Source of the DNA: Edaphochlamys debaryana
Taxonomy: Eukaryota; Chlorophyta; Chlorophyceae; Chlamydomonadales
Direction of reading: 5' to 3'
Length of the DNA stretch: 64,000 nucleotides
Assembly: GCA_016858145.1 (NCBI GenBank)
Contig: JAEHOE010000001.1
Span: 1,240,001-1,304,000 of the forward strand
Shown: one piece after another, positions 1 to 11,268 of the stretch
Position numbering within the stretch: the first letter of the stretch is position 1
Layout: the number at the start of each line of letters is the position of its first letter
Made by a program: the position numbers and the translations under genes
The notes under the pieces: generated by a model
The model's input: only the letters and a program-made list of their open reading frames with translations
Told to the model about the DNA's origin: nothing
The model's database searches: none

Positions 1-1345
1 GTCCGCCGCCGGTGGCTGCTACGTGGAGGCCCCCGTGCTGGGCAGCCAGCCCGAGGCGGAGAAGGGCACCCTGCTCATCATGGTGGGGGCGGCGGCGGAC
101 CCCAAGGACGACCCCACAGGGCCCGTGTGGCCGCTGCTGCTGGCGCTGGGGCAGGAGCCCAACATCCACTACATCGGTCCCGTGGGCACCGCCGCGGCCG
201 TCAAGCTAGCGCTCAACCAGCTCATCGCCAGCCTCACGGTGCGAACACGCTGCTGGCAGCACTGGCAGGGGACTGGCACGGTCTGCTGAACTTTCCATCG
301 ACTGAGCTCTGCCCCTCCCTCCCCAGATTGGCTTCTCCACGTCTCTGGGCCTGGTCCAGCGCAGCGGTGCCCCGGTGGACAAGTTCATGTCCATCCTGCG
401 CGCGTCGGCGCTGTACGCCCCCACGTACGACAAGAAGCTGCAGAAGATGCTGGACAGGGACTACGGGGCGGCCAACTTCCCAACCAAGGCAGGGGCACAC
501 GGGCGGGGCGGGGCCACGCGAGCCAGGGACTCAGGGAGGCGGTCCACCCATCTGCTTCCTTCGCTACCCCTATACCCGTGCCCACCTCCCTCTCGCCCCC
601 TCGCCCCCTCCCTCCCCTACGCAAGCCGGGGATGCATTCCCCACACGAGTCCTCCCCCCAGCCAGGCAGCCACCCTTTGCCCACTCCTGCTCAGCCCCTC
701 CCACCGCCTTCCCCCCTTCCCCCTCCCCTCCCACCCCTATCCCCCCAGCACCTGCTCAAGGACGTGCGCCTGTTCGAGGCTGAGGCAGAGGCGGCGGGGC
801 TGGACACCCGGCTGCTGGCTGCCCTCAAGGGCGTTGCGCAGGTGGGGCGGGGCTGGGAGGGTGGGGAGGAGCGCACGGGAGGAGCGTCAAGTGCAACAGC
901 CCAGATGTCTGCAGTGCCGGAGTCAAAGACGCTCTGGGCGTCAGTAGGCTAGGAGGGCCTGCGACGTTTCAGTGCAGCGGTGTCAAAGGTTGCGGGGCAA
1001 GCTCGGAGAATCAATGCAGCAGCCGTGCGGGGTTGCAACGCCCAAGCACGGTGCAGAACGACCACGGAGAAGCATGTTACTCAGGCGCCCCAGCGTAGGG
1101 TCCGGTCCTCGCCCAATCCTGCCCGACCCTCCTGCGCCCGCCCCCGCCCCCCGCCGCGCCTCACCTCTGGCAGCAGCCCTCGCGCCCCCCCTTGCCCACC
1201 CCTGCCTTGCCCCGCCCTGCCGTGCCCCGCCCTGCCGCGCCCCGCCCCCCAGGACGCCGTGGACCGGGGCCTGGCCAACACCGACTACAGCGCAGTCTAC
1301 GACGCCGTGGTGTTCCCGGGGGACCAGGGGGCGCAGCGGCAGTGA
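1..1345 (+). CDS. Beta-hydroxyacid dehydrogenase (glyoxylate/succinic-semialdehyde reductase type), copy 1, 5'-truncated by window
   Basis: Likely NADPH-dependent reductase of the 3-hydroxyisobutyrate dehydrogenase/GLYR family, which detoxifies glyoxylate and succinic semialdehyde. Visible exons are 1-238, 327-488, 749-841 and 1253-1345, all in phase. The first holds the substrate-binding segment EAPVLGSQPEAEKGTL and ends with GTAAAVKLALNQ, which contains the family's catalytic lysine. The second and third give the helical C-terminal domain, with FPTKHLLKD matching GLYR proteins. The NADP-binding N-terminus lies left of the window. Intron 489-748 uses a GC donor. The copy at 19194-20879 is nearly identical up to about 20560, then the C-termini diverge. 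Intron 842-1252 does not exist in that copy. A TGTAA lies 166 bases after the stop. The family is clear, but the exact substrate is inferred. Confidence 0.85.
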
Positions 1346-2562
1346 GGCCGGGGCCGGCGCGGAGGCGGGGTTCTGCGGAGGGGTGAGAGCCACCCGGGGC
1401 TGGGGCGTGGGAGGCGTGAGGTGCATGGGGGGGGGAGGGATGAGATGAGAGAGGGGACGAGCAGGTGAGCGGGTGGTGTGAAGGAGACCTGGGGGGAGAC
1501 CAGGCCTTCATGTAAGGCAGACGGCCCGGGTCTGTGCAAGGGAGACCCCTATAGACCTCCTACAGACCAGCACGCTTGGGGAGGAGGGATGCATGCGGAC
1601 GGGTATGCAAGCTGAGAGGGAGACAGGGAGAAGTACTGGGGCTGGGGACTGGGGGAGAGGTGAGGAACTCCTGGGACCAGGGGTGCCAGCGACTAAGGGA
1701 GAGGTGAGTTCCAGAGTGCCCGGGAGAGCTGAGGGGTTACGACGAGAACAGCCTGGCGGAGCTGAGGGAGAGGGGGGCAGAGCTGATGGGGAGGCAGAGC
1801 TGAACCGAAAACCCCCACCGACCCCCCCGAGTCCTGACTAATCCGGTTGCGAACTTGCTTACAGTGCGTACAGAGTGCCTGCATCCCCCTGCCCTCGCCC
1901 CACGCATTACACTGACGCGTGTACTGTCTATCGCCGGCCGTGCTGTCGCGACGGCGCCTACCCCAGGGTTAGCTCAGGGTAAGCCGAGCGGGCGCTGACT
2001 GATACCGTGATGGCGACCGCTATAAGTTCGCCAGCCACCTTCCCTCGCCGGTAACCGCGTGCGTGATGCATTGCCAGGGACAGAATTGGAAACGGACTTG
2101 CACCAGTGCGACAGGGTTTTGTTGATCGCAGGCCCGCCTGCACACTGCGAAGTCTGTAGGCCAGGCTCGCCATAGTCTCGCACTAGCTTAAAACTGTCTT
2201 GATTACGCCCAACTTACCAGTGATACATAGCGAGTGACTTGGCTTCTACGAAATCGGCTTCGGTAGAGGTGGCTCCGCCACCCCGCCTTAACGCGTTACT
2301 GCCCATCCCAGACATGTCGGGCTACTTCAGCGTGTGCAAAAGTCGAGGGCTGCAGCCAGAGCAGGAGGCCTAGGCGCGACGACATGAAGGAGGTGAGGCC
2401 TGCTCACGGTCCCTAGTAAGAAGGACCTTGTCTTGCGGACATATGGCAGGGTAGCAGCAACAGGAGGCTGCAGCCGCGCTGCAAAACTTTTGTTCGCCAT
2501 CTGTGCGCAAGACTCGCACGAAACAGGCAGATGGCCGCGTCATTCAATGCTTCGTAGCCTGA
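1346..2562. other. Intergenic, no gene recognised
   Basis: This holds the 3'-UTR of the dehydrogenase, then a G/A-rich stretch at about 1360-1800 with repeated gagag/ggggag motifs, then less biased sequence that should carry the promoter and 5'-UTR, and possibly an upstream exon, of the kinase. The region does not resemble the sequence that follows dehydrogenase copy 2, so the duplication did not extend this far. No RNA gene or coding exon could be supported. Confidence 0.4.
1511..1515 (+). terminator. Probable polyadenylation signal TGTAA
   Basis: TGTAA is the usual algal poly(A) signal in Chlamydomonadales. This one lies 166 bases after the stop codon of dehydrogenase copy 1, a normal 3'-UTR distance. 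Confidence 0.45.
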
Positions 2563-2652
2563 GCTTTTCGTGGGAGCAACGGGACAGCCCGAAAACGATG
2601 TCCGGGCAACACAGCCGAATGCTGCCGAAACCTGACCTCGATAAATGTTTTG

Positions 2653-5600
2653 CCCCCCCCTATCGTGGCACCACAGCGATACGCGGTCCTCGGACCCCTT
2701 GGTTCTGGAGCGTATGGACAAGGTGGGTGCCGATGTTGCCGTGTGTCAGTGAAACTACGCGCGTACGCGCGGCAGAGCGCACGCTATCGAGCACCCGGTG
2801 CCTCAGCTGTCGATGGCATCAATCTGAGGCGAGTTAGCGGCCGAGAATGCACTGTTCATAGTTGGCGGCCCTGCTATACCCCTTCAGCTGCCGCTTGCTG
2901 GGCCCCAGCCAGTCGTCATCCCTTCGTCTTCATCGAGCCTTACGGCACCTCGCCGTCTCGGGGGGCCAAATGGGCGTATTACCTAGCGTGGAAGACCTTG
3001 CCGGGAGGAACGCACACTGTTTCTTGCGTCGATCCCGGCCCACCCTCCCCACTTTGCTTGCGCGCATCCCTATGGGTCACCCCTATGGCGCACCCCTATG
3101 GCTTTTAGTGGATGGCCGGCGCTGCAATTCTCGCCTCTGGGGTGCACTCCCGTTACTCCTTGCCGGGGACCCGCTCGCACTGGTCTTCAGCTAGGCCTCT
3201 CCACCCCATATTGGTCACTAGCAGACAGCAGCTGTGAGGCACCGGCCTTGACTGGACCCTCGCCCTGCCTTTCCCCATTACCTGTCCCGTTTCCCTCACC
3301 CCCGCTTCACCCCACCCCCCCGTACCCCACCCTGGCCACCGTGCGCAGTCTATAAATGCCTCGACAAGAACACGAACGAGGTGGTTGCTCTGAAGGTCGT
3401 AAATGTGGCGCATTTGGAGCCCCTGGTAGGGTTCCCTGGGGGGCCCTGCAGCATCGGCATTGGCAGTAGGGAGCGGCACCCGCCGGAGCAAGCAGCGTGG
3501 CGGGCGTGGGGGGAATCAGCCGTGGTTTCACGGCATGGCCCTTGTGGAGGCTACCCCCCTGCGCCCCTGAAGATGGCCGTTCACGTTGCCTTCCTCCCAT
3601 CCCTCGTGCTGGGCGTGCGGTGCGGTGCGGTGCAGGTCATGCGCCTGGCCATGCGGGAGCTCCGCACGCTGCAGCGCCTGCCCCCGCACCCTCACGTGGT
3701 GGAGCTGCGGGACGCCTTCAAGAGCAGCGGCAGCGGCCGGGTGTTCCTGGTGTTTAGCTGCGAGGGGCGCAGCCTGCACGAGGTGGGGGCACGGGGGGAT
3801 GTGGGCCTGGGCAGCCCCGCGTGATGCTGCGGCATCCTAAGCAGGAGCGATGTGCGTCGCTATTCTGGTGACAAGCCACTGACAGTTTTTTGCCATGCCT
3901 GCCCTGGCCGGGCCCCCGGCCCCGCAGGAGGCGGAGCAGTACCCAGACTATGTCCTCCCGGGGCCTATGCTGAAGCAGCTGGCCTGGCAGCTGCTGCAGG
4001 TGGGGGCGCAGGGCCGAGCCGGAGCGCAGCGGCAGGCGTCCCCGTTGGCTCTGGATCGCAGCCTTCAACCTGGGCCGCAGTCACAGGATACTTTGGCCGT
4101 GCTTGCGTCCTACATGAGGGGATGAGCTGCAGGACCCAGCGCCTAACTGCCCCCGCCCCTGCCCCCCCAGGCGCTGCACCACCTTCATGAGCAGCGGGTC
4201 ATCCACCGGGACGTGAAGCCCGGCAACATCCTGGTGCGCGGGGCGGCGCTGCCGCGCAGGGCATGCGAGCCGACTGCGCGCTCAGCACGCCCCCGGGGAG
4301 AGGGGCCGCGCTGCAGAGGAGGGCATGCGAGCTGACAGCTGGGGCAGGACTGCGGGGCCTGACACGTGTACAAGGCTGCACACCCTCAGCCCTTGGCGCC
4401 CCGTGTTTGAACCTGGCCAGGTCGCGGGCGATGGCGCGGGCGGGCAAATGGACTTGGCGCCCAACGGCGCAAACGTGTTTGTCCGGCTCGCGGACTTTGG
4501 CTTCGCTCGCTCCTGGACGCCCGGGGAGGGCCTGAGCAGCTACGTGGCGACGCGCTGGTTCCGTGCCCCGGAGGTAGGGCTCCATGTCGGGAGTCATGGT
4601 GTGGGGAGGGGGGCGGCCAGCTCGAGTAGGCCAACACACGTGTGACGGGACCCCTGCCACCCGGCTTTTGGCTAACGGCTCTGTTCCGTCTTCCGTGTTC
4701 CCCGCACGCCCGCCAGATCCTGGTCCGCTCCCGTTACGGTTACAACTCGGACTGCTGGAGCGTGGGCTGCACCGTTGCGGAGCTGGCCTCGGGGCAGCCG
4801 CTCTTCCCGGGGACCTCCACCCTGGACCAGGTGCGCCCCCCTCCAGCCCTCATGCTCCGCTGCCGCACTCCCGCTGTCGGCATGCCCCAACTGCCGCGTC
4901 CCGTGGCATACCCCTGCATGCACGAGGCCCCAATCTCCGCCGCGCCCTGTCCTTGTGGACCCTGCCCGCAGGTGGCTCGGATCATGCGCTGCTTTGGGCC
5001 GATGCCGCGCGCGCTGGCATCCGCGGCCCTGCGCGACGAGCGGCTGTGTGGCCACGTGGCCATGGCACAGCGTTCGGCGCCCTCACGCACCCTCAGGCAG
5101 CGCCTGCCGGTGGGTTGCTCAGGTCATGCTGCGGTGTGCTGACGCCGACCGGCGTGTCAGCTGATCAGTTGCCCCTACTTGACGCTAGTTTTGCGTACCG
5201 TACTGCCACGCTTGTCAACTCGTGTCGTTTGCCCTCGCTGTTGCCCCTGCCCTGCTGTAGAACCTCGACACCCGCCTGTTCGAGTTCATCTCCGCATGCC
5301 TCACGGTGGACCCCTCGCTGAGGCCCAGCGCACGTGAGCTGATGCAGATGCCATACTTCTGGGACGTCGTACCACACGCACCGGCCCTGCCCTGCGTAGC
5401 CGCGGCGGCCAAGCGGAAAGCGGCGGCTGCCGTGGCGGCAGCGGCGGCTGGCGCCGGTGTTGTGGACGTCGTCGCCACTGCGGTCGACGTCAGCACCGCC
5501 TGCTCTGGTGAGCGGCACACGCCAGCTCCGCAGACCCCGGAGGCCCTGACGGCGCCGCTGGCGGCGGGGGCGCGGCAGGAGAGCAGCGTGGAGAGCTCCC

Positions 5601-8600
5601 GGCTGGACTCGACGGCGGCGGAGACGATGGGTGCGGACGCCGCCGCTGCCGCTGCCGCCAGCCTCGCGACAGCGCAGAGCGCGGGCACACTGGTGGCCGG
5701 CGCCGGGTCGGGTCACACCATCGCTGCTGCAGCCGCCGCGGCCGACGCCAAGGCGGGGCTCAGCGGGGACGATAACCCCAACACGCCGGTGGGCAGCGAC
5801 TCGCGCAGGATGCGGGCCAACGTCAGCTCGGTCCAGTTCGAGGTGCCCGACCTGGCGGCGCCCGGGCACGAGCGGTCGGGCACCGAGGCGGTGGGCTCCG
5901 TCACGGCGGCTGTGCTGATGGAGTCGATGATGCTCTCCCGCGGCGACGAGGCGGAGCTGCTCACCACGGGCGGGGCAGCGGCCGCCGCAGCCGCCCTGGC
6001 CGGCGAGGAGCCGGTCGTGACGGAGAGTGCAGTCATCGTGTCGCTTGCGGTCGCAGCCGCCGAGCTGGAGGCGGCGGCGTCCACGGCGGCGGCGGCGGGC
6101 GCGCAGGCCCACGGCCAGGCGCAGGCGGGGTGCGCCGCTCCGGCCCGGGCCCCGGCGGTGTTCGTACAGGACCTGTTCGCCCACGCCGTCCCGGCCGCGG
6201 CTGGCGTGTCCCTGGCGCCTCCCAGCGGCTCGCTCGCATCGGGGACTGCAGACGTGCAGGGAGCGGTGGAGCTGTTCCAGGGGGCCCCGGCCGACGGCTC
6301 GGCGGCTGCGCTGCTTTCGCCTTCGCCTGCGGCCCTGGCCGCCGCTGCGCTGCCCCTGGTCCCCGTGGAGGTGGCGCGGGGGCCCGCGGCGGAGGGCACC
6401 AACACCAGCACCGCGCCCATGGTTGTGTCCGTGGGCTCGTGGGGCACGAACGCGAGGCCCCGGCCCCTGCCCGGCGGCGTGGCGGCTACTGCTGCGGCGA
6501 TCCTGCTGGGCAAGGCAGGAGTCAGCCACGTGCTGTCGTCGTTATCGCCCGTGGCTCCCTCTGCCGCTGAGGACACCGGCACCACGCAGGCTTCGGCCGT
6601 TCCGGCCGGCCTCATGGACATGCAGTCGGAGCCGCAGCCCGCGCCTGGGCCCGGGGCGCCATCAAGCTGGAGCGCCCTCGCCGGCGCCCTGGCCGCCGCT
6701 TCGACAGAGCCCGTTGCGGTGGCACCATCACCAACGGGAGGCGCCCAGGCGAGGGCGCCCACGTCCATCAACGTCTTCGCGACGAGCGCCGCGCCGCCCA
6801 TCGACACCCCCACCCCGACCACCGCGGCCGGGGCAGAGTTGGAGTCGGACGCCCGGTTCGGTCGGGCGGTGCGCTTTGCCAGCTGCAGCACGGGCTTCGG
6901 CGCCTGCATGTCCCCCGCCTCTTTCTGGGGACCCCCCAGCATCAACGGAGCGCCGCGGCCCAGCTATGCGATGCTGCCAAACACGCCCCCCGGCCTGATG
7001 TCCCCGCCCATCGCCATGTCCCCGGCGGACATGACGGGGCGTAACCTGCCGTACGCCATGACCCCCGTCGGCGCGCCGCCGCCCGGCGGGTTCCTGCGCG
7101 GCGAGAAGCTGCCCCACTGCCGCGGCCCGCCCGTGCCGCTGCCCCCGCCAGGCTCGCTGTCCGGCTCGTACGGCAGCGGCGTGCTGGACCTGGCGCGGTC
7201 CGTCCTGGGCCCGGAGGGCAGGGCCGCCGCGAACAGGCCCCCCAGCTTGGGCAACGGTGCCAGCGCCGAAGGGCTGCTGTTCACGTGGTTGTGGAAGCTG
7301 CGGGCGGGCCGCAACCGTGCCTCCATGGATACGCCCGGGGCCGGACAGCTGCCCACGGCCGGGATGGTCGGGCAGGCCTCGGGTGGGCCGGGCGCGGGGC
7401 CGGGCTCTCTGCCCGGCGGCACCCGGGCTCGCGCTCAGTCGGTGGCGCAGGCCCACCTGTCGGACCATGGCTCGCTGGCAGCGGGGGCCTACGGAGCTTC
7501 CGCCATGGCGACGCCTCCGCGTGGTAGCATGAACCTGCAAGGTACGCAGTGGGGCTGGCAGGGGAGTCGACTAGTCGTCCAGGAGCTTCGGGGCTTGGTG
7601 ACGACAGGCTGGGAGAAGATCCTGTTTATGTAGGAGCGCGTGTTGGAACACGTTTTTGTCGTATCGGGCGCCGGGGTTGGCCTCTGCCCGGGGCCCAGGC
7701 GCGTGCGCCCCGAGGGCTTGCTAAAGGCGTTCCAGCCCTGATGGAGAAAGAAACCTGCAACTTACATGCTTGACCCGTCTCATGAGCACGTCCGCTCCCC
7801 TCTTCACAGGTGCGCCAAGGCGCTCCTGGCGCGTGCTGCCCCACCGGGCCGCCAGTGACGTCATGCGGCAAAACACGATGGGCGCGTCGCCACGGATGGA
7901 GTGTCCGTCGCCCTACGTCGAGGGCCCTGACGGCGCCGCTGCACTCGCCTCCGCCCAGTCTGGCGGCAGCAGCCGCCCGCTCGTCATCCCACGTGTTGTC
8001 GGCCGCGCGAGCGCTGCAGCGGCGGCTGCCGTTGCGGCCGCCGCGGCCCGCCGAACCGTGGAGGGCGCCTCCGCCAGCGGCGCCCCCATGGGCCGAGCGC
8101 TGTCCCGCGGCTATCCGAGCCACCGCTCCATCAGTACCTCCCTGGAGCCGGTTGCGGCCGCTGTGGCCGTTGTGGCCCCGCCCGGCAGCGAGCAGCTGCC
8201 GACCGCCTCCACGCCGCCCAGCTGGGGGCCCTCGTCCCTGCCCCGCCACTCCCTGGCCGGCGCAGACAAGGGCTCGGGCTTGTTCCGCTGCACCACTCTG
8301 GAGCTCAGCGGCGGGACGACGACGGGGCCTAGGGCGCTGGACCAGGGCGGCCGGGAGGCGTCCGCCGAGGCCGCGCTGCCCGCAGGCGCGCCGTTCCCGG
8401 CTGCGCCAGGCACGACGGACCTCTGGAACGCCATGCTGGTCGGCGGGCCCGGGCTGGGCCTGGGCCAGGCCCGGTCTGGCCGCTTCCTGTATCCCGTGTC
8501 GGGCGCGGCCCGCAGCGGCGCCATTCCCGAGGGAGACGACGAGGCGCTTGCCACGGGGGGAGCGCTGCATCCCCCCGCGCCGCCGTCCCCAAGCTCCACG

Positions 8601-8846
8601 CGCACCCGCACGGACCTGTGCACGCGCCGCAGCTGGGGCATGGGCACGGACGCGGGGGACACCGCCACGGGGGCGTGTGGGCCGGGCGAGGAGCCGTGCG
8701 CTGCCTGCGCCGCGGCGGCGGCCAAGGGAGGCGACGAGGGGGCGGAGCAGGGTCTGGGGGATGAGGACGGCGAGGAGGAGGCGCCCCTACCCGGTGGTTT
8801 TATCGAGCGCCTGCTGCGCCTCTGCGCGTGTGGCGGCGGTCAGTGA
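2653..8846 (+). CDS. CDKL-like (CMGC) serine/threonine protein kinase with long low-complexity C-terminus
   Basis: Ten exons: to 2722, 3349-3425, 3636-3782, 3928-3999, 4171-4233, 4421-4573, 4717-4830, 4972-5109, 5261-7541, 7810-8846, about 1,380 codons. The first eight exons and the start of exon 9 encode a complete kinase domain: P-loop GSGAYGQVY, VALK lysine, helix-C RELRTL, HRDVKPGN catalytic loop, DFGFAR, YVATRWFRAPE, and WSVGC followed by GQPLFPG. DFGFAR and GQPLFPG are typical of CDKL kinases, the family of the algal cilium-length regulators LF5 and FLS1. Where CDKLs have T-E-Y in the activation loop this protein has S-S-Y. The tail of about 1,080 residues is Ala/Pro/Ser/Gly-rich with many SP/TP sites. 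The reading frame is open upstream to 2563 but holds no ATG, so the true start, probably in another exon, is unresolved. A ciliary role is only an inference. Confidence 0.85.
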
Positions 8847-11268
8847 GGCCAGGGAGCAGCCGGAGAACGTATGAAGGACCGAACGAGCGTTCTTCGACAT
8901 GACAGGCAGGAGTAAGATCAGCTTAGCAGGGAAAGTCCGAGGGCTGCAGGTCTGGGGCTACGGGGTAGGTAGCGCAGACACTTAGAACCATGCTTGGCAA
9001 GGCGCTACTGCACTTAGGGGGCGGCAGTGCGCTCGGGCTCGTCTGAAGAGTGGGCGTAGTAATGTCGAAGGTGAACCGGTGGGTCGTCGTGGAGTCCCAG
9101 CGCATGGGACGGCGTTTTGAGGTGGCTATGTTTGATTGTGATGTGGACGAGGAAGGGAGTAGGCTGACGCTTGGCACATTCAGTAGAGGGCGGATGGAAT
9201 TCATATGGCATGGCGGGCGTGGCATCGCGGGAGGTAGCGGCGGCACATTCATGCGACGCTCCAGGCTGATGTGGTCTGTGGGAGGTGGCTGCGTTGACCC
9301 TGGTCTAGGATGGCGCAAAACCTGTATGGCTAGTACTAGGTGTCGCGCTATGAAACTTCACTGAACCATGCCCCACGTTTTGGGGGCTCTGCTTTCTCAC
9401 TGTCGCTGCAGCTGCAGGCAGCCGCCACTGCCGATCATGCGGCGGGCGGGCTGCGTGCCTGGCACTGCCTCAGGTATTGGAGAGCACAATGGGAGTGCCC
9501 CATGTCGGGAGTTATCTGTCTGGGCCCTTGCTCGTGGGTGGTTTGGTGTTTGGGGGGGGGCCGGCGGGCTCACTCCTTTGAGGTCCTTGCCGCGCCGACT
9601 GAGGTGTGGCTATGCTATGGGGTTTGTACCTGGGTGCAGTTGGCGAGGCCAGGAACGCCACGGCTGGTCTTCGTATGAGGGCCCGTTGCCTGTTGCACGG
9701 GTCCGCTTTTGGCCGTACCGCGCCGCAATGGACTCCGCGAGTTCTGCGGCTTACGGCTCGTCGCTAGGATCCCTCCACTTAATGGCATTGCTTGTGGCAC
9801 GGATGACAGCTCATACGTGCCCAACCTCTTGCCTCTTGTGTTTGGTGTGAGCAGGTGGTCGGGGTGTGTTGTTGGGTGTTGTTGGGGCGTTACAGTTCTT
9901 TTGAAGGCACTGGGTCCGGCCCTGAGAGGTGTGTGCCTCATGGCCAGGCGTGTCTTGCACAGGAGTCCTGCGTGTGCATGCAAGTCTGCTCAAGTTTGGT
10001 GGCGACACCGAGCGCGCCGCACTAGCGTGGATTGCCGCGTACCGGTAGCTGTGCGAAGGCGGTTGGGGCAAGGGGCGCAATTCGCACAGGTTTGCTACGT
10101 TCGCACGATGCGGCTCTGCTTGTGTGAGCGGCTGCAACCAGGCACTTGCGTGCCGCGGCCACCGTGTTGAAGGCCAGGTTTGGAGCAAAGTGCAAGGAGG
10201 GGAGGCTTTGGTAAGTCTGAGGAGAGCAGCCATCCTTCGTGTCTCGCGGGGTCACCACACCCACGCACAGAGCCGAAATGTGTGGTCTTGGCAACTCTCC
10301 TCGGTGGCGCGGCGTGACCACGCTTGGTGCTCGCCCGGGGACGGCACTCCGCGGGCATCGGGGTGGAAGGACCGCGCCGCTGGCTGTTGCGCAGGCAAGA
10401 GCGGTTGGCATAACATGCAGCGTCGTTTGGGTGTAACCTTTCCACTCCTGACAGCGGCCCAGGCCACCATCTGCGGGGCTGGTCACTGGCTTTGCTGCGT
10501 GCCGCCGAGCGCGGATGTCAAACCCCTGACGCCGTCGTTACGTGTGTCGCCGCCGTCGTGAGGGCAGCCACCGCCCCCGCTGCAGTGCCCTTCATGTGCA
10601 GCGGGAGAAGACTCGACCGCGTTCCGCCTCTCGCCTCTCTGCCTTTGCACTCCTCACTCGCCGGAACCGCTGGCTCGTTCACGGACGACACGGGGGCTTT
10701 TACACTCATTAGCAGCATGACATGCAAGTACTTCAATTCGACTAGGGGGCCTGTCGCGGAGACATTGGCCAACCCTTCCCACTTACGCCCGGCTCTTGAG
10801 TCTTGACCCCCGACCGCCAGCACACGCCCCAAGTGCCCACCCCCACCATTCGGGTTTCCGCCCCGCACTCAGCTCGTTCGTTGCTCCGCAGTAAATTTGG
10901 GCAGGGCCCACTCTCCTCTCAAACCTTGAGCCCATCCCGAAAGATTGCCTAAAACTCTCTGCCTAAACTGCCTACGGTGCTAAGTCCAAACTCACGCCCT
11001 GCCTGCGGTCTAACACTGTACACTTAACTAGAACACTACGCGTGAGCACTTTGCGGCTACCTGCGTGCAGCTGGCTCTGGCAGAGCCGCCGTCTTATCGT
11101 GATGCTCCTACCCAACCGGGGGGGCTGCCTTTCGGGAAGGGTGGTCAGCCCCCAAACAGCTGCTCTCAGCGCTCCCGTCCTACAAAGCCAATGCCCCCCA
11201 TACCCAGCCAAGAAAGAGTGAGGCTACTCCACAAACACATAAAAGTGAACTATCCCGTGTGGCCGGCC
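8847..11268. other. 2.4 kb intergenic region between convergent genes
   Basis: The kinase ends from the left and SEC5 ends from the right, so this contains both 3'-UTRs. Base composition is less extreme than in the genes. Open frames here are short, lack good codon patterns and have no recognisable motifs. I saw no terminal repeats, transposase, reverse transcriptase or tRNA. On the minus strand the nearest poly(A)-like TGTAA (10700-10704 read in reverse) is 565 bases past the SEC5 stop. Confidence 0.4.

Noticed and set aside
2650..2652. TTG as kinase start codon
   Set aside because: Nothing in the sequence supports non-AUG initiation. An upstream exon is more likely.
5165..6529. Long minus-strand open frame (454 codons) opposite the CDKL-like kinase tail
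   Set aside because: It is an antisense shadow of the GC-rich, Ala/Pro-coding exon 9. It has Arg/Gly-rich composition, no splice logic and no motif.
8847..11268. Possible retroelement or hidden gene in the largest intergenic region
   Set aside because: No reverse transcriptase, integrase, long terminal repeats, poly-A tail or target-site duplication seen. Open frames are short and without motifs.
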